A stretch of DNA of 64,000 nucleotides. It comes from Lunularia cruciata. Taxonomy: Eukaryota; Streptophyta; Marchantiopsida; Lunulariales; Lunulariaceae. Position numbers and translations under genes: made by a program. The notes under the pieces were generated by a model, which was not told the origin of the DNA, searched no databases, and was given only the letters and a program-made list of their open reading frames with translations. Below, piece after piece: positions 1-11,499 of the stretch (its first letter is position 1; the number at the start of each line of letters is the position of its first letter). The stretch lies in contig OX419755.1 in NCBI GenBank assembly GCA_948567375.1, forward strand, positions 63,058,944 through 63,122,943, given 5' to 3'.

Positions 1-189
1 GGTGCGAGCAAAAGGTTTGCTCGAAGGGCTTGTGGAAAAGCTTGCAGGAAAGGGTTAGCTCAGAGCACACAAAAAACAAAGTGGGCATCAAAGATATAGT
101 AATACTTACGTTGCTAGAGGTAGATTCGGTAAAGTAAAAGCTTTCAGATATTTCAGATGCAAACATAAACTTCACGAACGCTGTTTTAC

Positions 190-1375
190 CTTCTCAAAGA
201 CATTGATTTTCTTTAGAGCCAAAATTCGATGTGTTGGTATATGAATGGCTTTCCGTACAACGCTGCTGGCACCCCAACCAATTGCACCAAATACACACAT
301 TTCATGGGAAGCGCACTGATAGGTTTTCTCCCTCGCCCCTTCACCATCTTTGTCATCCATGGACAGAGAAGACCTTTTCTGTAGACCGAGCTCATTGATA
401 TTATATTCAGCACATGATCTACTTAGAAGATTCAAACATCCCGCATCCGTCACCTGCAAACATACGCAGTGCATGGGTCAATGGCTCAAGTCAGATAAGA
501 GTCTGATTACGAGCCCTTCAGTTCCTCGCAGTAACTAAAGCTGGCCAAAGGTTGGTCTGACTAGGTGGAGGAGCTGCAAACTCAGGTTATTAAGTCTGGC
601 AACCACCAATTCGCCGCTTTACTAGAACGTATCAGAGGAAGTGATCTGGACAGAGCTTTCTCAATACTCTAAACGGGAAAACCACAAAACCATAATGTTC
701 GATTGGGCATGTTTGATTTAGCAGGAGAATTGGCAGAGGATCAGCAAGTACCGAACTTCAGCACAGTATTTGAAAACATAGACCTGTTTTGATTTTGGCT
801 TCATCAATGGCAGTTGTTAAGAGTTTTAGTCTGGGGGAAATCGACTTCCACTAGATGAACGAGATGGGCATTCACAACATTCTTCCTTATCTTTGTATCG
901 CATTTTTGCATGTGGGCCCACCTTTAATGTTGAAGCATTAATCCATAAAGAAAAGAAAGAATCAAACCAAGGACAGTGATTAAAACATATGTGGTCTTCA
1001 AATTGGCTATCCATTCCCTTTAAGAGGCAGTGAAAGGACATCATTGTGTTTTGACAATGTAGATTGCGAAACAGGGGATTGGATCGAGCAACCTATGTTC
1101 TGTTACGCAATAGCTTGGACTAAGGGTGGGGCCGAACTGCGATCTGCACCGCGGGGAGAGCTTAGAATTTCGACTTGGTTTCTGGGACTAAGAAAAGTAA
1201 CGACCCCAAAGGTACCAGGCGGTAGAATCAGATACGTTTGTACGGAGTAGTTAAGGAGGAACTGTCCAATTTTTCTCACCTTGTAAGAAGCCGAACAATC
1301 GATGGACATATCGGGTCTGAGAGCCTGATTCATGTCCAGTGACAGCTTCTTCTTCAGTTGTTCTAAGCCGGCCAT
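190..1375 (-). CDS. MKK3: MAP kinase kinase 3 (MKK3-type), exons 1-2, 5' part of gene
   Basis: Two exons of a plant MKK3-type MAPKK, a cytoplasmic dual-specificity kinase that phosphorylates MAP kinases in stress and hormone signalling. Exon 1 is 1375-1280 (32 codons, starting MAGLEQLKKKL). Exon 2 is 453-190 (88 codons), with acceptor TTTGCAG and donor AAG|GTAAAA. Both exons are phase 0. Exon 2 holds the family hallmark NLLSRS...YNINELGLQK, then KTYQCASHEM, a glycine-rich loop (GAIGWGASSVV) and the ATP-binding lysine in ILALKKIN. Compared with angiosperm MKK3 as I remember it, the loop has GWG where GSG or GPIG is usual, and the linker is divergent. The rest of the kinase domain and the NTF2-like tail known for this family lie beyond the left edge. 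No frame damage is visible, so the gene is probably functional. Confidence 0.88.
454..1279 (-). other. MKK3 intron 1
   Basis: 826-bp intron joining the phase-0 exons. Its donor is AAG|GTGAGA on the minus strand at 1280/1279 and its acceptor is TTTGCAG at 460-454. Short open frames inside it are not credible genes. Confidence 0.8.
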
Positions 1376-2175
1376 GACTGCAACTCTGTCTAACCCAAGT
1401 GTGTCAACTAAGCAAAAAAGACCCTCGAAAGATTGAATCCACGCTTGACTAGTGGTGATTTTGGTCTCCTTGCTTCCTTGCTACCTTCCGTACTCACCCT
1501 CTCTCAAACATTTCCCCAGACCCGACCCTATGCCGTTCAATCTGTGAAACAAAGACACATTCTCCGCGTGCCCTTCTTCTCTGCCTCTCTCACCCTTGCT
1601 TTTCCACCTCCCCGGCCACATCTCTCACTTTCCCCATGGATTGGTCCTACTTCCCCCCTGTGTTCTCGGCTTCTTCTTTGCAGCAGATGATGGCTCTTTC
1701 TCTCTTCTCTCTCTCTCGCTGTGCTTATTCTTCTCCTTCCTTGCCCAACTCAAGAGGAGCCTGGACGGGGGGTGGGGAGAGAGAGACGGAAGGGATGGAA
1801 GGAAGAGAAGATGGATGCCTTTTGAAGAGAGGAAGTACTACACGTAAGTCGCTGTATGTCTGTCTCTAATAATGAGAAAGATATGTCTGTGTCTAATACG
1901 AACAGAGAAAAAGACGAGCACGGGGTCTTGCCTTTCGCTGATCTAAACCTTTCCTCCCTGAGAAGAGGCCCCCAAAGTAAAGTATAGCAAAGCAAAGCAA
2001 GAGATATGAGAGAAGAAGAACATGGGTAAACTAAGTGAGGTGGTGAGTTGGGGCTGGCACCGCGCGGAAAATGGGGGCGTGTGTGCGTGCGGAATGGAAT
2101 GGGAGAGAAGAACAGAAGCAGAAGAAGAAACAAGCAAGGCAGGCAGTACCGTAATATGGCAGGAGAAGGAACAGC

Positions 2176-2209
<34 letters not shown>

Positions 2210-2235
2210 GTAATAGCAGTGGTAGTAGGAGTGGT
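2176..2235. repeat. GTA/TAG trinucleotide microsatellite
   Basis: A nearly pure run of the GTA repeat followed by imperfect units (AATAGCAGTGGTAGTAGG). It explains low-complexity open frames (poly-Val or poly-Thr) on both strands. Confidence 0.9.
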
Positions 2236-2707
2236 AAGTAAGTAAGTTATAAGTAGTACGAGGACCAGTGGTGGTAGAGTTGGCGTCCTTCGCTGGGGTA
2301 CTACTAGTAGTACTAACGAGGGAGGAGTGTGACCGCCTGACCTGAAGAGATAGAGGAAGAGACGAGGAGAATATGAGAGGAAAGCGGTGTCAGGCAGACC
2401 GAAGTAAAGAAGGAAGGAATGAAGGAAGGCTGGTTGGTGGCTTGTTCTGGCAGGCAGGCAGGCTTTGCTTGCTGGCTCCACCAGAGCACACAAGATACTT
2501 TACGACGTTACTACCACTACATTAAGAAGAAGGCGGAATGGCGAAAATAGAACAGTAATGAACGAGTGAGAGGTGGGAAGGAAATAGGCGGGTGTATGTA
2601 TGTAGTATTTATGCTACGCCACAAAAGCGGAGATTATTATGCCCCTCTCTCGTGACCTGTGTCCTCAACACCACCAATAACAACAGAACATCCTTCCTCT
2701 TTTACAG

Positions 2708-3079
2708 GGTTTAGAGGCGGCCAAGCTCATAAACAGGAGAAGCAGCAGCAGGCAGTACTCTCCTTCGATCCGAATTTCGGCCTCTAAACCTACTAATTCG
2801 CGATCGATCATCATCGACGTTCGTTCGGTTGTTGCCATGCAACAACAACAACAACAACAACAACAATTCGGAGATTCTTCTGCCCCAATTCGAGAGAGCA
2901 AAAGAGCGTCCGTCGGGTGGGAGGAGCGTCTTGCGCGGATGCAAAGAAAGGCTGCTCTTCTAGACCAAATCTCCAATGTGGCAGTTCCTGTGTGGTTCCG
3001 ACCCGCACTGATTTCTTTTCTTTTCTTTTCTCACCAAAGAAATCTTTTATTTTCACCGATGCAAAGGAATTACCTGTAA
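2708..3079 (+). other. Possible plus-strand exon encoding a polyglutamine run (uncertain)
   Basis: A frame is open from an acceptor-like site (CTTTTACAG at 2699-2707) through 3079. It encodes a basic Ser/Arg-rich stretch, then Met and nine Gln from a CAA microsatellite (2841-2868), then GWEERLARMQRKAALLDQ. I do not recognise the protein. It could be a 5' exon of a divergent neighbour of MKK3 whose remainder was lost or displaced by the retroelements, but an antisense frame of similar length also exists here, so chance openness is a real alternative. Confidence 0.2.
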
Positions 3080-3300
3080 CTACCGTAATTGCTTCGTTCT
3101 TAGCTGCAATGTCGGTACTGTACTCTACAATTAGGGCCGGAAAGGACACGGACTGACTGACTGACGGACGGACTTGCGCTTCTGTAGGTGGCGAGCACAA
3201 CAGCTCACACAGCGGCATCTGTCTGCCTATTTACGGTAACCCCGCCACCATCATGTCTTGACCCACTGAACTTTTGTCCTATTGGGGATTTATCACAGAC

Positions 3301-5099
3301 AGCCAGTAAAGGCATTTCACTTCCACACCAGGAGTGGTAAGTCGATTTGTCTTTCTATTTAGGTTGGATTACTGACCATAGTTAACTTTAACTCATGTCT
3401 TGATCATGCAAGAGGAGATTTGGCCTAAACAAGCTTTTTGTTACCTTTTACATCGGTGGCTCAAATCGCAACAGTCCCGTGGTTGATCTAACGTACCAAC
3501 ATCTAACTATGTATCAAAAGGACCTTAAGAAAGGTCCGAGTGATCATGCATCCACCTATGATTCGAGAAGAAGAAAGGAGTTGCTGAACTTCGTTTGCCT
3601 TGATAATATGTCGTTCACACACTAGTTGATATTATCAAACCTTTCTCAACCGAGGTGTGAATTGATATTCTATCATAAGAGTTCCGCTAACTTTGGGATA
3701 CTCACTCGCTTTGGAAATACAGTACTTATTAGCCATTGTTGCGACATTTGGCAAACTGATTGTCTCATGCTGGCTTAACCATTAATTGCAGATTGACCAA
3801 TTTTGACTTATTTTGTATTGTATATAGATGGCCGGCTCCTTCAGCACCCAATGACGGTAGTGTGGACGTCATGGGCACGTTGTCACAAATGACTCCATTT
3901 TGTAAAGATATATGAATGCTTCTAATGAAGTACTAATAGTACGAATAGGTGGATGATGTTCTAAGCTATATATACATGAAATTGGTATGAACATTAAACA
4001 ATTACAGTTTTCCATATCTAAGCTAATTATTTAATTGAGTTCTTCTACTTCCTGGTGTAGATCTTCTACTTTATCTCAAGAACATGACTTTGTTTGTTTG
4101 GATCTATTCGATAGTTACATTGCATGTCATACTTTTACATAAAGATTAAAACCATTTGCAAAAGATCTCCCCTTTAGTAGTTGATCTTATAAGATATATT
4201 AATAATGGCCAATACATAGCTCTCTTTTCAAATATAAGACAATTAATAAAATAAACATTGCTATTGATTGCGCACCTATAATTAGCCCATCACTACCATA
4301 ACAAGGGTAAAACATATATAGCGAGTAGATTTGGAAGAGTTTTTAGCTCTAATATATGCACCCTTTGCCTTTGCATTCACGAGAATCTTTACACTCTTGA
4401 TATAGTGGAAGACTTTGTTTTCATAATTTGCTCTCTCCTTGGCTTAATGTGCTTCTTCTTTTATGGCAAATCCTTTTGACTTTCACTAGGTCACTCTTTA
4501 TCTACTTAAGTATCAAGTGGGAAAGGTAATCTACGTCATACATAATAAATTATTGATTTAAGTTACAAGATATAAACATGTAGTAAAATTAAAAGAAATA
4601 ATGTAAAAGATAAAGATACAAGAGTGGATAATTTAAAAAAGAGTAAGAAAATACCAATTAGACTTGATTTTAAAGAGACATGCTTTTATTTTGTCTTTCT
4701 TGATCTTGATTTATTAAATTGTGTACTTTACATGAAAAATAATTTTTTTAATGAAATTGGAAATTCCTTCTCTACTTGTAGTACCTAAGAATTTGAAAAT
4801 ATGGCTAGTTGTGTAGATAGTGATATAGGAACTTCAACAAGATTGGCTTGATTACTTCAACTCAAGTCAAATTGAAGAATTCATATACTCCAGATTGTAT
4901 GATGAATCCTCCATACTATCAAACCACATATTTGGTATAAATAACATCTGTCTATTGTTCTTAAAAAGATTGTGTTTTCTGTACCAAGTGATGTTTCCAT
5001 GATTTTTGCAAGTTCATCTTAGGTCTATACACATTAAGGACATGATTCATGGTGGCAGATATTGTAGGAAAATTCAACAAAGAGTGCAAAGTGGATATA
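3301..5099. other. AT-rich intergenic DNA, no gene seen
   Basis: 1.8 kb with no convincing coding frame, RNA gene or recognisable repeat. It becomes steadily more AT-rich to the right and leads into the LTR at 5105. It may hold very old repeat remnants. Confidence 0.5.
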
Positions 5100-5104
5100 T
5101 ACTT

Positions 5105-5544
5105 TGTAATAATATGGAGTTAACAGATGCTAATTAGTTAGTAAAATAAGCCAAATATAGCTATGAATTCTAAGAATATTCCAAAAGCATCTAGGCAGCT
5201 TCTTGGTGGGGAGTTTCTAGGTACCTAGAAGCTCCACACCAAGATTAGATAACTTGCACACCAATTAAATATCTAGCTTACCTTAGGTTGTATACCAAGT
5301 AGACAATTTCAAAAAGAAAGCTTCTTTGGAAGCTTCTTGGGTAACTTAGTTGCAAATCCAAGAAGGCATCTTTGAGAAGGAAGCTTCCTTTAAAGCCCCT
5401 CAAGCCTTATATTGCTTCACTATAAATACCAAAACCCAAGCTCATGTTAAGCATTTAGAGTTTCCTTCATTTGAGAGTTTTAGTGTGACCTTCCCTTTTG
5501 ATCTTCCATTCTCATATTTCTCTCCTTAGTCTTGATCTTTTACA
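5105..5544 (+). mobile_element. R2-a 5' LTR (chromovirus, plus strand)
   Basis: 440-bp LTR beginning TGTAATAATATGG and ending CTTTTACA. It contains AAGCTTC-rich dyads, a TATA box (TATAAATA, 5421-5428) and, just downstream, a decayed tRNA-iMet primer site (TTGTATTGAAGCAAG, 5546-5560, for TTGGTATCAGAGCAG). It matches the R2-b LTRs at 26461 and 31661 in the opposite orientation. The element it starts is the oldest layer of the 5-39 kb block. Confidence 0.85.
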
Positions 5545-6571
5545 TTTGTATTGAAGCAAGAATAAGATGGATGGAATATATAGACCACCAAAAAAAGTCT
5601 CTCCCAAACCATTGGGATTTCTATATCCATGTGTTGCCAAAGTATCATTTCTAACAATTCATCACTTCTTGCTTTGGCCAAGGCTTTCTAAATATGGTCA
5701 CATTGTTGGATGAACCATTGATCCTTCTTATTGTAACTTATAGGGAGTGGTAGGCATGTTGAATCTACATGTTTACCTAGAGAATTACAAGTTAGTAGTG
5801 TAGTAGTGTAGTAGAGTAGTAATCGGAACAATGATGCCCAAAGTTATCATTGCTATGCAACAACAAATCAAACATCTTAATTGATTTGTGGAAGAGAGAG
5901 ATCATGATGATCAACAATAAGAGCAATTAGGAAGAGTATTATCTCAAGAAGGAGAAGATCAAGACAATTTCTGAAACCAAAGGTCTTTGAATGAAAGAAT
6001 ATATGAGGAGCAATAGAAAATTTGATGGTTGATTGTGAATGTTATTTTCAGTCCACAAGTCTTGTAGATGATTGAAGACTATTCAAATTAATTAGATGGA
6101 GCGGTAAACTATGGTAGCAATTCCTTGTGGAGCAAACTCAATGGTAATTCTTTGTTCCAATTTTAATGTGTGAAGACTTCAAGAGTGTAGTCATTAGGCA
6201 ATTCCAAGCCGGGAATGTTGCACAAGTTGCATGAGATTGATTGGTGGAAATGAGGCATATTGGTTCAATGAGAAGTTATAATTCTCAATTTTAAAACACC
6301 ATGGTATTGATTACAAACATAAAAGAAGGTGAAGCTTTGCATCACTTTGTGAGAGACTTGAAATCATGCACCAAATTGGAAGTAACCACACAGGAACCCA
6401 AGCATCTAGACAAAGTCATGCAAATGGTTGAACATTTTGACTCCTTAGTTAACACAAATTGGCCTTAACTTAGACCACCATAAAGACTATAAACACACCA
6501 AGCACAAGTGGATGAGCCAACACCAATGGAGATTGATGTTATCCAATGGAGACCACTTGGCACAACCAATC
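5545..6571 (+). pseudogene. R2-a leader and gag, first part
   Basis: Leader, then a degenerate capsid-like gag. The DNA parallels R2-b gag on the other strand, including the segment before the zinc knuckle (ATGGAGATTGATGTTATCCA near 6528). Many stops and frameshifts. It is interrupted at 6571 by R1-a and resumes at 22716 with the zinc knuckle region. Confidence 0.7.
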
Positions 6572-7264
6572 TCTGAGTTGGCCTATCTCTCACTCAAGAT
6601 GAACCTTTGATGGCTATTATGGTAGTGCACCATGGACTAAGAAGGCAAGGAAACCCCAATTCAATCATGCTCTTCTAAGGCTAACATTCCAAGTCTCAAA
6701 CCATTGCTCACTAGAGAACTCAATGAAAGAGAGATAGTTGCAAATGAAAGGATGATGAGTACCTCCTCATCCCTAGTTTATAGACTTGTGAAGTAATTAT
6801 ATACCAAAATTACTAATTATTGGAGTAACTCAAGTTACTAGGCTAAAAGTCAAATAAAGTGCAAAATCCAAAGGAATATCCATACTCATGGGAATATTTT
6901 CCTAAGCATGTGGTCTTATCTTGACCCAACCACTAAGTCAAGTATTCATTTAGATGGGCTATCCTTGGACTATAGAAGAATTTGAAGCAAAAAGGCTTGT
7001 GTGTCCAAGAGTTCTCAATTGTTTCCTCAAAGCCAAACACTTAGTACCAATAATACCAAGTCAATACACTAGAATCCAAATAGCAGTACTCATCTTTTAC
7101 ACTTCCTCTAAAGTAAGTTCCTCTTTATCTTAACTATGAATAACTTTAGTTAATCATGACTAAATAGAATCATTATTTATCTCTATATAAATAACATCTC
7201 TTAGATACTTATAATACCAAACAAAATATCATAATAACACATACATGCACAAATGGGTGTTATA
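6572..7264 (-). repeat. R1-a 3' LTR
   Basis: 693 bp. On the minus strand it begins TATAACACCCATTTG and ends GGCCAACTCAGA. It aligns along its length with the LTRs at 22026, 32483, 42835 and 55137. A polypurine-like TAGGGGTAAA (7265-7274) precedes it in sense orientation. Confidence 0.85.
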
Positions 7265-7297
7265 TTTACCCCTAGACTAAGATTTCACTTTGTCCTC

Positions 7298-8043
7298 TGT
7301 AATACTCCAAGGACAAGAGAAGAGAAAAAACACAAATTGCACACTCAAACATTCGATGCCCCAAAGGAGCACCTTCTCTTTATTATATAGACAAAGAAGA
7401 TCTCCTCCAAGGAAGCTCCACCATAGGATAAGGGACACAGATAGGTGACATGTCAGCAAGCTCCACCCTTGGGTTACTTACTTGGATGGGTGACATGTCT
7501 GGTCTAGGTCCTATTTGGTTGGTCAAACAAGCTTTGACCGGAGGGAATCTTTTAGAGAATCTTCCCATAGGAATCTCAAAATCACGTGCGTAAGGTACCG
7601 TTGGAAAGCTCTCGATGAGACAAAGTAGGGGGGGAGAGAAGGCCAACCTTTCATCTGTTGGGGGGGGGGAAGGAACTTGCACATTTTCGAGGCCTAATTC
7701 ATCCATTTAGGCCTCCGAAATTGCCTTCAAAGATTTTAGGCATATTTCGGTTCCTACTCTATTAGTAGAAGTCTCCTTTTGGTGATACCTCTTTCTGATT
7801 TGTTTAATCCATCATGTGTAACATCCTTCTAGATGTTACCGAACCAATTCTCACCTTTAAATCATATGTCTAGCTATTGGTTCTAAGGTTCTCAAGTCTA
7901 TTTTGGTTTTTGACCTATTAGTAGAAGTAATCTTTTGGTGATACTTCTATCTTATCTATTTTGACCATCATGTATAAAATCATTCTAGATGTTACCAAAC
8001 CAAATTTCACATCTAGATCATATGGCTAGCTCTTGGTATTACA
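7298..8043 (-). repeat. R3-a 3' LTR
   Basis: 746 bp, on the minus strand TGTAATACCAAGAGC...GGAGTATTACA. A TATA box reads TATATAATA (7381-7389). It differs from the 5' LTR mainly in a block at about 7675-7845 that is replaced there. Confidence 0.9.
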
Positions 8044-8060
8044 GACCTCCTTCCTTTTAA
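8044..8060 (-). other. R3-a polypurine tract
   Basis: Minus strand AAAAGGAAGGAGG directly before the 3' LTR; this is the plus-strand primer expected at this position. Confidence 0.75.
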
Positions 8061-8069
8061 GACGGAACA

Positions 8070-9538
8070 TCCTCGTTGTGCAATTGTTGCTCAAATGCTT
8101 GCACCAACACCGGTGCATGTGCCAAATTGGCAGCGGGCTCCCAGGTTGCTTCATAGAGGGGGTAACCTTTCCATTGTACTAGATGGTCCACCCGTGGATG
8201 GCAAGTGCCACATATGCATTTTTGGAGAATCCGCTCTACTTCATATTCCTCTGTGCCATCAATGAGTGTCGGACAAGGTCAAATGTCTTGTTTGGAATGA
8301 CCTTGGCCTGATCGGGGAGCATATTTGCATAGTAGGAAGACATGGAACACTAGATGGATCTTCATGTGTGGTGGTAGCTCAAGGTGATAGGCCACAACGC
8401 CGATGCAACAAAGAATTGAGAAAGACCCAATAAAACAAGGTCTGAGCTTACGAGGTCAACTAATGTGAGGTTGGTTGTCGATAGCCACACTTGATCCCCA
8501 ACATTGAACTCCATGTGCCTATGGTGTGCATCAGCATACTGCTCATGTCAATTTTGCACAATTTGTAATTTGCACTTGGCACTCTCCACACCTTGTTGGA
8601 TTCTAAAAACAAATGTGTTGATTGCATCGACCTTGGTAGCCATTGGACGGATCTTCATCAAGCTAGAAGGTGTGAATGGATGCTCACCATACATGAGGAA
8701 GAATAGAGTGACCTGGGTGGATGCATTCACTGAATTGTTGTAAGCAAATTCTACCACCGGGAGTAGGGTGTCCCACCTCTCTTGCTCTTCTAAGGTGAAG
8801 CCACGTAACATGTCTTCAATTGTGCAATTAGCCTGCTCTATTTGGCCATCTGTTTGTGGGTGGTAAGCTGTGGACATGGCCAACTTGGTTTTGAAGAAGC
8901 CAAAGAGTGTTCGCCAAAACAAACTGGTGAATTGGGTGCTTCTATTGGTGATGAGTACTCTAGACAAGCCATGGTGAGCAAAGACTGCATCTAAGTATAA
9001 TTGAGCTAGTTGTGGAGCGGTTACCTCCTTGGTGGTAGGGCGTACATGAAGCATTTTGCTAAGCTGGTCCACAAAGACCACGATGGAGTCAAACCCTGAG
9101 GTGGTCTTGGGTAATTCACAGACAAGATCCATACTCACTTGTTCCCAACGTTGGGTAGGAGTGGGAAGAGGTTGAAGGAGCCTTGCAAGAGCTTGATTAG
9201 AAGCTTTGTTATGTTGACAAAGTTGGCAGCTCCAAGGTCTTATCCACTCCGACATGAGCTGTAATGGCCAAATCATGACATTCTGCTAGAATGGTGGTGC
9301 GTAATTCTGGGACATTTGGGATCCATAATCTGCCATCCTGAAAGGTGAGTCCTTGGATGCTTGTGACACCTTTGGATGATTGTGCTTCTACAATTTGTGG
9401 ATCAATTTTTGTAGCAGCTAGAATCTTTGGCCAAAATTCAGGGTTAATCTTAATCTCTACGACCAAGTTGTTTGCCATTGGCATGCAGGTGAATGCATCT
9501 ACAAGTTGCTTCTTACCTTCCACATAGGTGATTGTCAT
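8070..9538 (-). pseudogene. R3-a integrase with C-terminal chromodomain
   Basis: The zinc-binding part is split near 9276-9209 (AHVGVDKTLE with both His side motifs, then CQLCQHNKASN). The catalytic core has the first Asp (SMDLVCELP), the second replaced by Asn (TNRSTQF, normally SDRDTQF) and a Glu in the YHPQTDGQIEQAN segment. A chromodomain follows at about 8285-8095 (EEYEVERILQ...VQWKGYPLYEATWEP), known in chromoviruses to steer integration to modified histones. The frameshift in the zinc domain and the Asp-to-Asn change make it inactive. Confidence 0.88.
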
Positions 9539-10200
9539 GTTGAAGGTTTGTCGCTACTCTGCCCACCAAATTTGGCAACAAGATAGATCCTTCTGTATCT
9601 CGAGGTAGACTAGAGGTTTGTAGTCTGTCTCTACTACAAATGCCTTCTTGCCCATATAGTGCTTCCAATGCTTGGTTGCTAGAACAATGGCCAGCTCTTC
9701 TTGTTCTATGGTGTGGTAGTTGCACTCTACTGGTAACAACTTTCAAGAGAAATATGCAATTGGATGCCATCCGTCATGCCACTCTTGTTGTAGGACTGCT
9801 CCTATTGCTACGCTTGATGCATCTATAGCCAACATGATTGGACGTTTTGGGTCATACCACTTCAAGATTGGTGCATGTAGCAAGGTAGCCTTCAATTCTT
9901 AAAAGGCCAACTCTTGTGCAGTTCCCCATGTCCACTTCTTCCCCTTGCCAAGTAGTGCCGTTAAAGGCTGTGCAACCTAGGAGAAGTCCTTGAAAAATCT
10001 ACGATAGAATCCCGTCAACCTCAAGAAGCTCTTAAGTTGAGTCTGATCTTCATGGGCACTCTATTTTTGAATGACCTCTATTTTATCTATCAATACTTGA
10101 ATGCTCTCTACACTTACTTTATGCCCCAAGTAGTCTACTTCAGACTTGCCAAACTCACACTTTGAGATTTTGGCGTACAATTGATTTTGTCTTAGAATCA
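9539..10200 (-). pseudogene. R3-a RNase H
   Basis: Recognisable by an Asp-Ala-Ser segment with GAVLQQEWHD near 9850-9750, then HTIEQEELAIVLATKHWKHY and VETDYKPLVYL (9730-9590). These are the usual Ty3 RNase H blocks. Several frames are needed to read it. Confidence 0.75.
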
Positions 10201-10239
10201 GGAGGACCTCTCGTAGATGTTATTTGTGTTCTGTCATCA

Positions 10240-11043
10240 TGCTACTATATACTAAGATATCATCCAAAAGACAATAATAGACTTATCCAAGTATGGATGA
10301 AATATATCATTCATTAGACTCATGAAAGTGGCAGGTGCATAGGTGAGGCCAAAAGGCATCACAAGATACTCAAAGTGGCCATACCTGGTTCAAAAGACAG
10401 TTTTGTACACATTCTCCTCTACAATTTGGATTTGATTGTAACCGCTCTGCAAATCCAGTTTGGTGAAGTATCTTGCTCCATGGAGTTGATCAAACAAGTC
10501 ATCCATGCAAGGTAAGGGGTATTTGTTCTTCACTATTTGCTGATTGAGACCCTGATAGTCAATGCACATGCGCATTGTACCATCCTTCTTCTTCACAAAC
10601 AAGACAAGGGCCCCATATGGTGATATGCTAGGTTGGATGAACCCTTTCTACAACATCTCCTCAATTTGAGTCTTACACTCCTCCAACTCATGAGGTGATA
10701 GGCGATATGGGGCCTTACAAGGAGGTGTCTTCCCTGAGAATGTCTCAATTTTGTGATCTACTTGCCTTTTTGGTGGTAATCCTGAGGGTAGATCATCTTG
10801 AAACTCATCCACCACATCCTTCAATTTCTCAGGAATTTTTCCATTGAGTTGTGCACTCTGGACTTCTCTTATTAGACCCATAAAACATCTATTGGTCTTA
10901 CAAACAATTGTTGTCTTTATGACATATAGAGGCAATTTTTGCCTGTGTGATTTTTCTTTAACCCCAATGATTGACCATTGGTGGGTTCTCACTACTTTCT
11001 TCCTCCAATCCACCATAGGGTTGTATTGCTCCATCCATGGCAT
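10240..11043 (-). pseudogene. R3-a reverse transcriptase
   Basis: The N-terminal part (11043-10648) ends APYRLSPHELEECKTQI. The central part (10602-10390) has [19 protein letters not shown] and [13 protein letters not shown]. The catalytic box LLDDILVYS lies at about 10285-10255 and keeps both aspartates. The domain is broken between these parts. Confidence 0.85.
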
Positions 11044-11099
11044 GCCTAAAATTGCATCATAATGAGCTAACTATATTACTCGCCACTCAATTGCTTCCT

Positions 11100-11330
11100 G
11101 ATATTTTCCTACAGAGAGGGTTACCCGTCTAGGTAATGATTCAATCCTCTTTGTTTACCCATTAGGTAACTCTACTTCTTCACTCCCATCTTTCTCTAGA
11201 TCCATTCCCAATCTTATTGCAATAGAGCAAGACAAGAATTCTATGTTGCTCCCGTATCTATTAATACTCTCACTTGATTACCTTCTAGGATTCCATTCAT
11301 GACAATCAATTGTGAGGTTGACTTTTGGGA
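11100..11330 (-). pseudogene. R3-a aspartic protease
   Basis: The active-site motif VLIDTGAT is encoded at about 11264-11244 on the minus strand, followed within a few codons by a stop. It sits between gag and RT as expected. Confidence 0.75.
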
Positions 11331-11499
11331 TCTTTGCGCATTATTCTTCTTCCTTCCCTTGCTTTTCTGCTTCCTTATTGAACTAGTAAGGCCGCGAGGT
11401 ACATTTATTGGCAATCTTTGTTTTCCGAAGTGATTTACACCTCCTCCTCTTCAATGTGCCTCTCCATGTTGTTCAAAGATCGCTTGTACAATGGCCGAT

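Larger units (their letters stand above)
1376..3300 (-). promoter_or_regulatory. MKK3 5' untranslated and promoter region
   Basis: Upstream of the MKK3 start codon. The plus strand is C/T-rich at about 1480-1760, so a minus-strand transcript would have a purine-rich GAGA-type leader, common in plant 5' regions. CpG is frequent here, in contrast to the TG/CA-rich transposon sequence from about 3.4 kb on. The region carries a TAG-type microsatellite (2176-2235), a CAA run (2841-2868) and G/A-rich tracts. No single transcription start can be placed by eye. Confidence 0.5.

Noticed and set aside
1-110. MKK3 exon 3
   Set aside because: A CAAC|GTAAGT donor-like site exists on the minus strand near 110, but no frame here matches the expected kinase sequence; treated as intron 2.
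1636-1869. Plus-strand frame starting MDWSYFPPVFSASSL with a donor-like CACGTAAGT at 1840
   Set aside because: Looks a little like a targeting peptide, but composition is simple C/T repeat and no partner exon or homology was found.
1750-2493. 247-codon minus-strand frame rich in Ser, Thr and Leu upstream of MKK3
   Set aside because: Its length comes from the GTA microsatellite (a poly-Thr run) and C/T-rich DNA; no domain, and it lies in the MKK3 leader/promoter.
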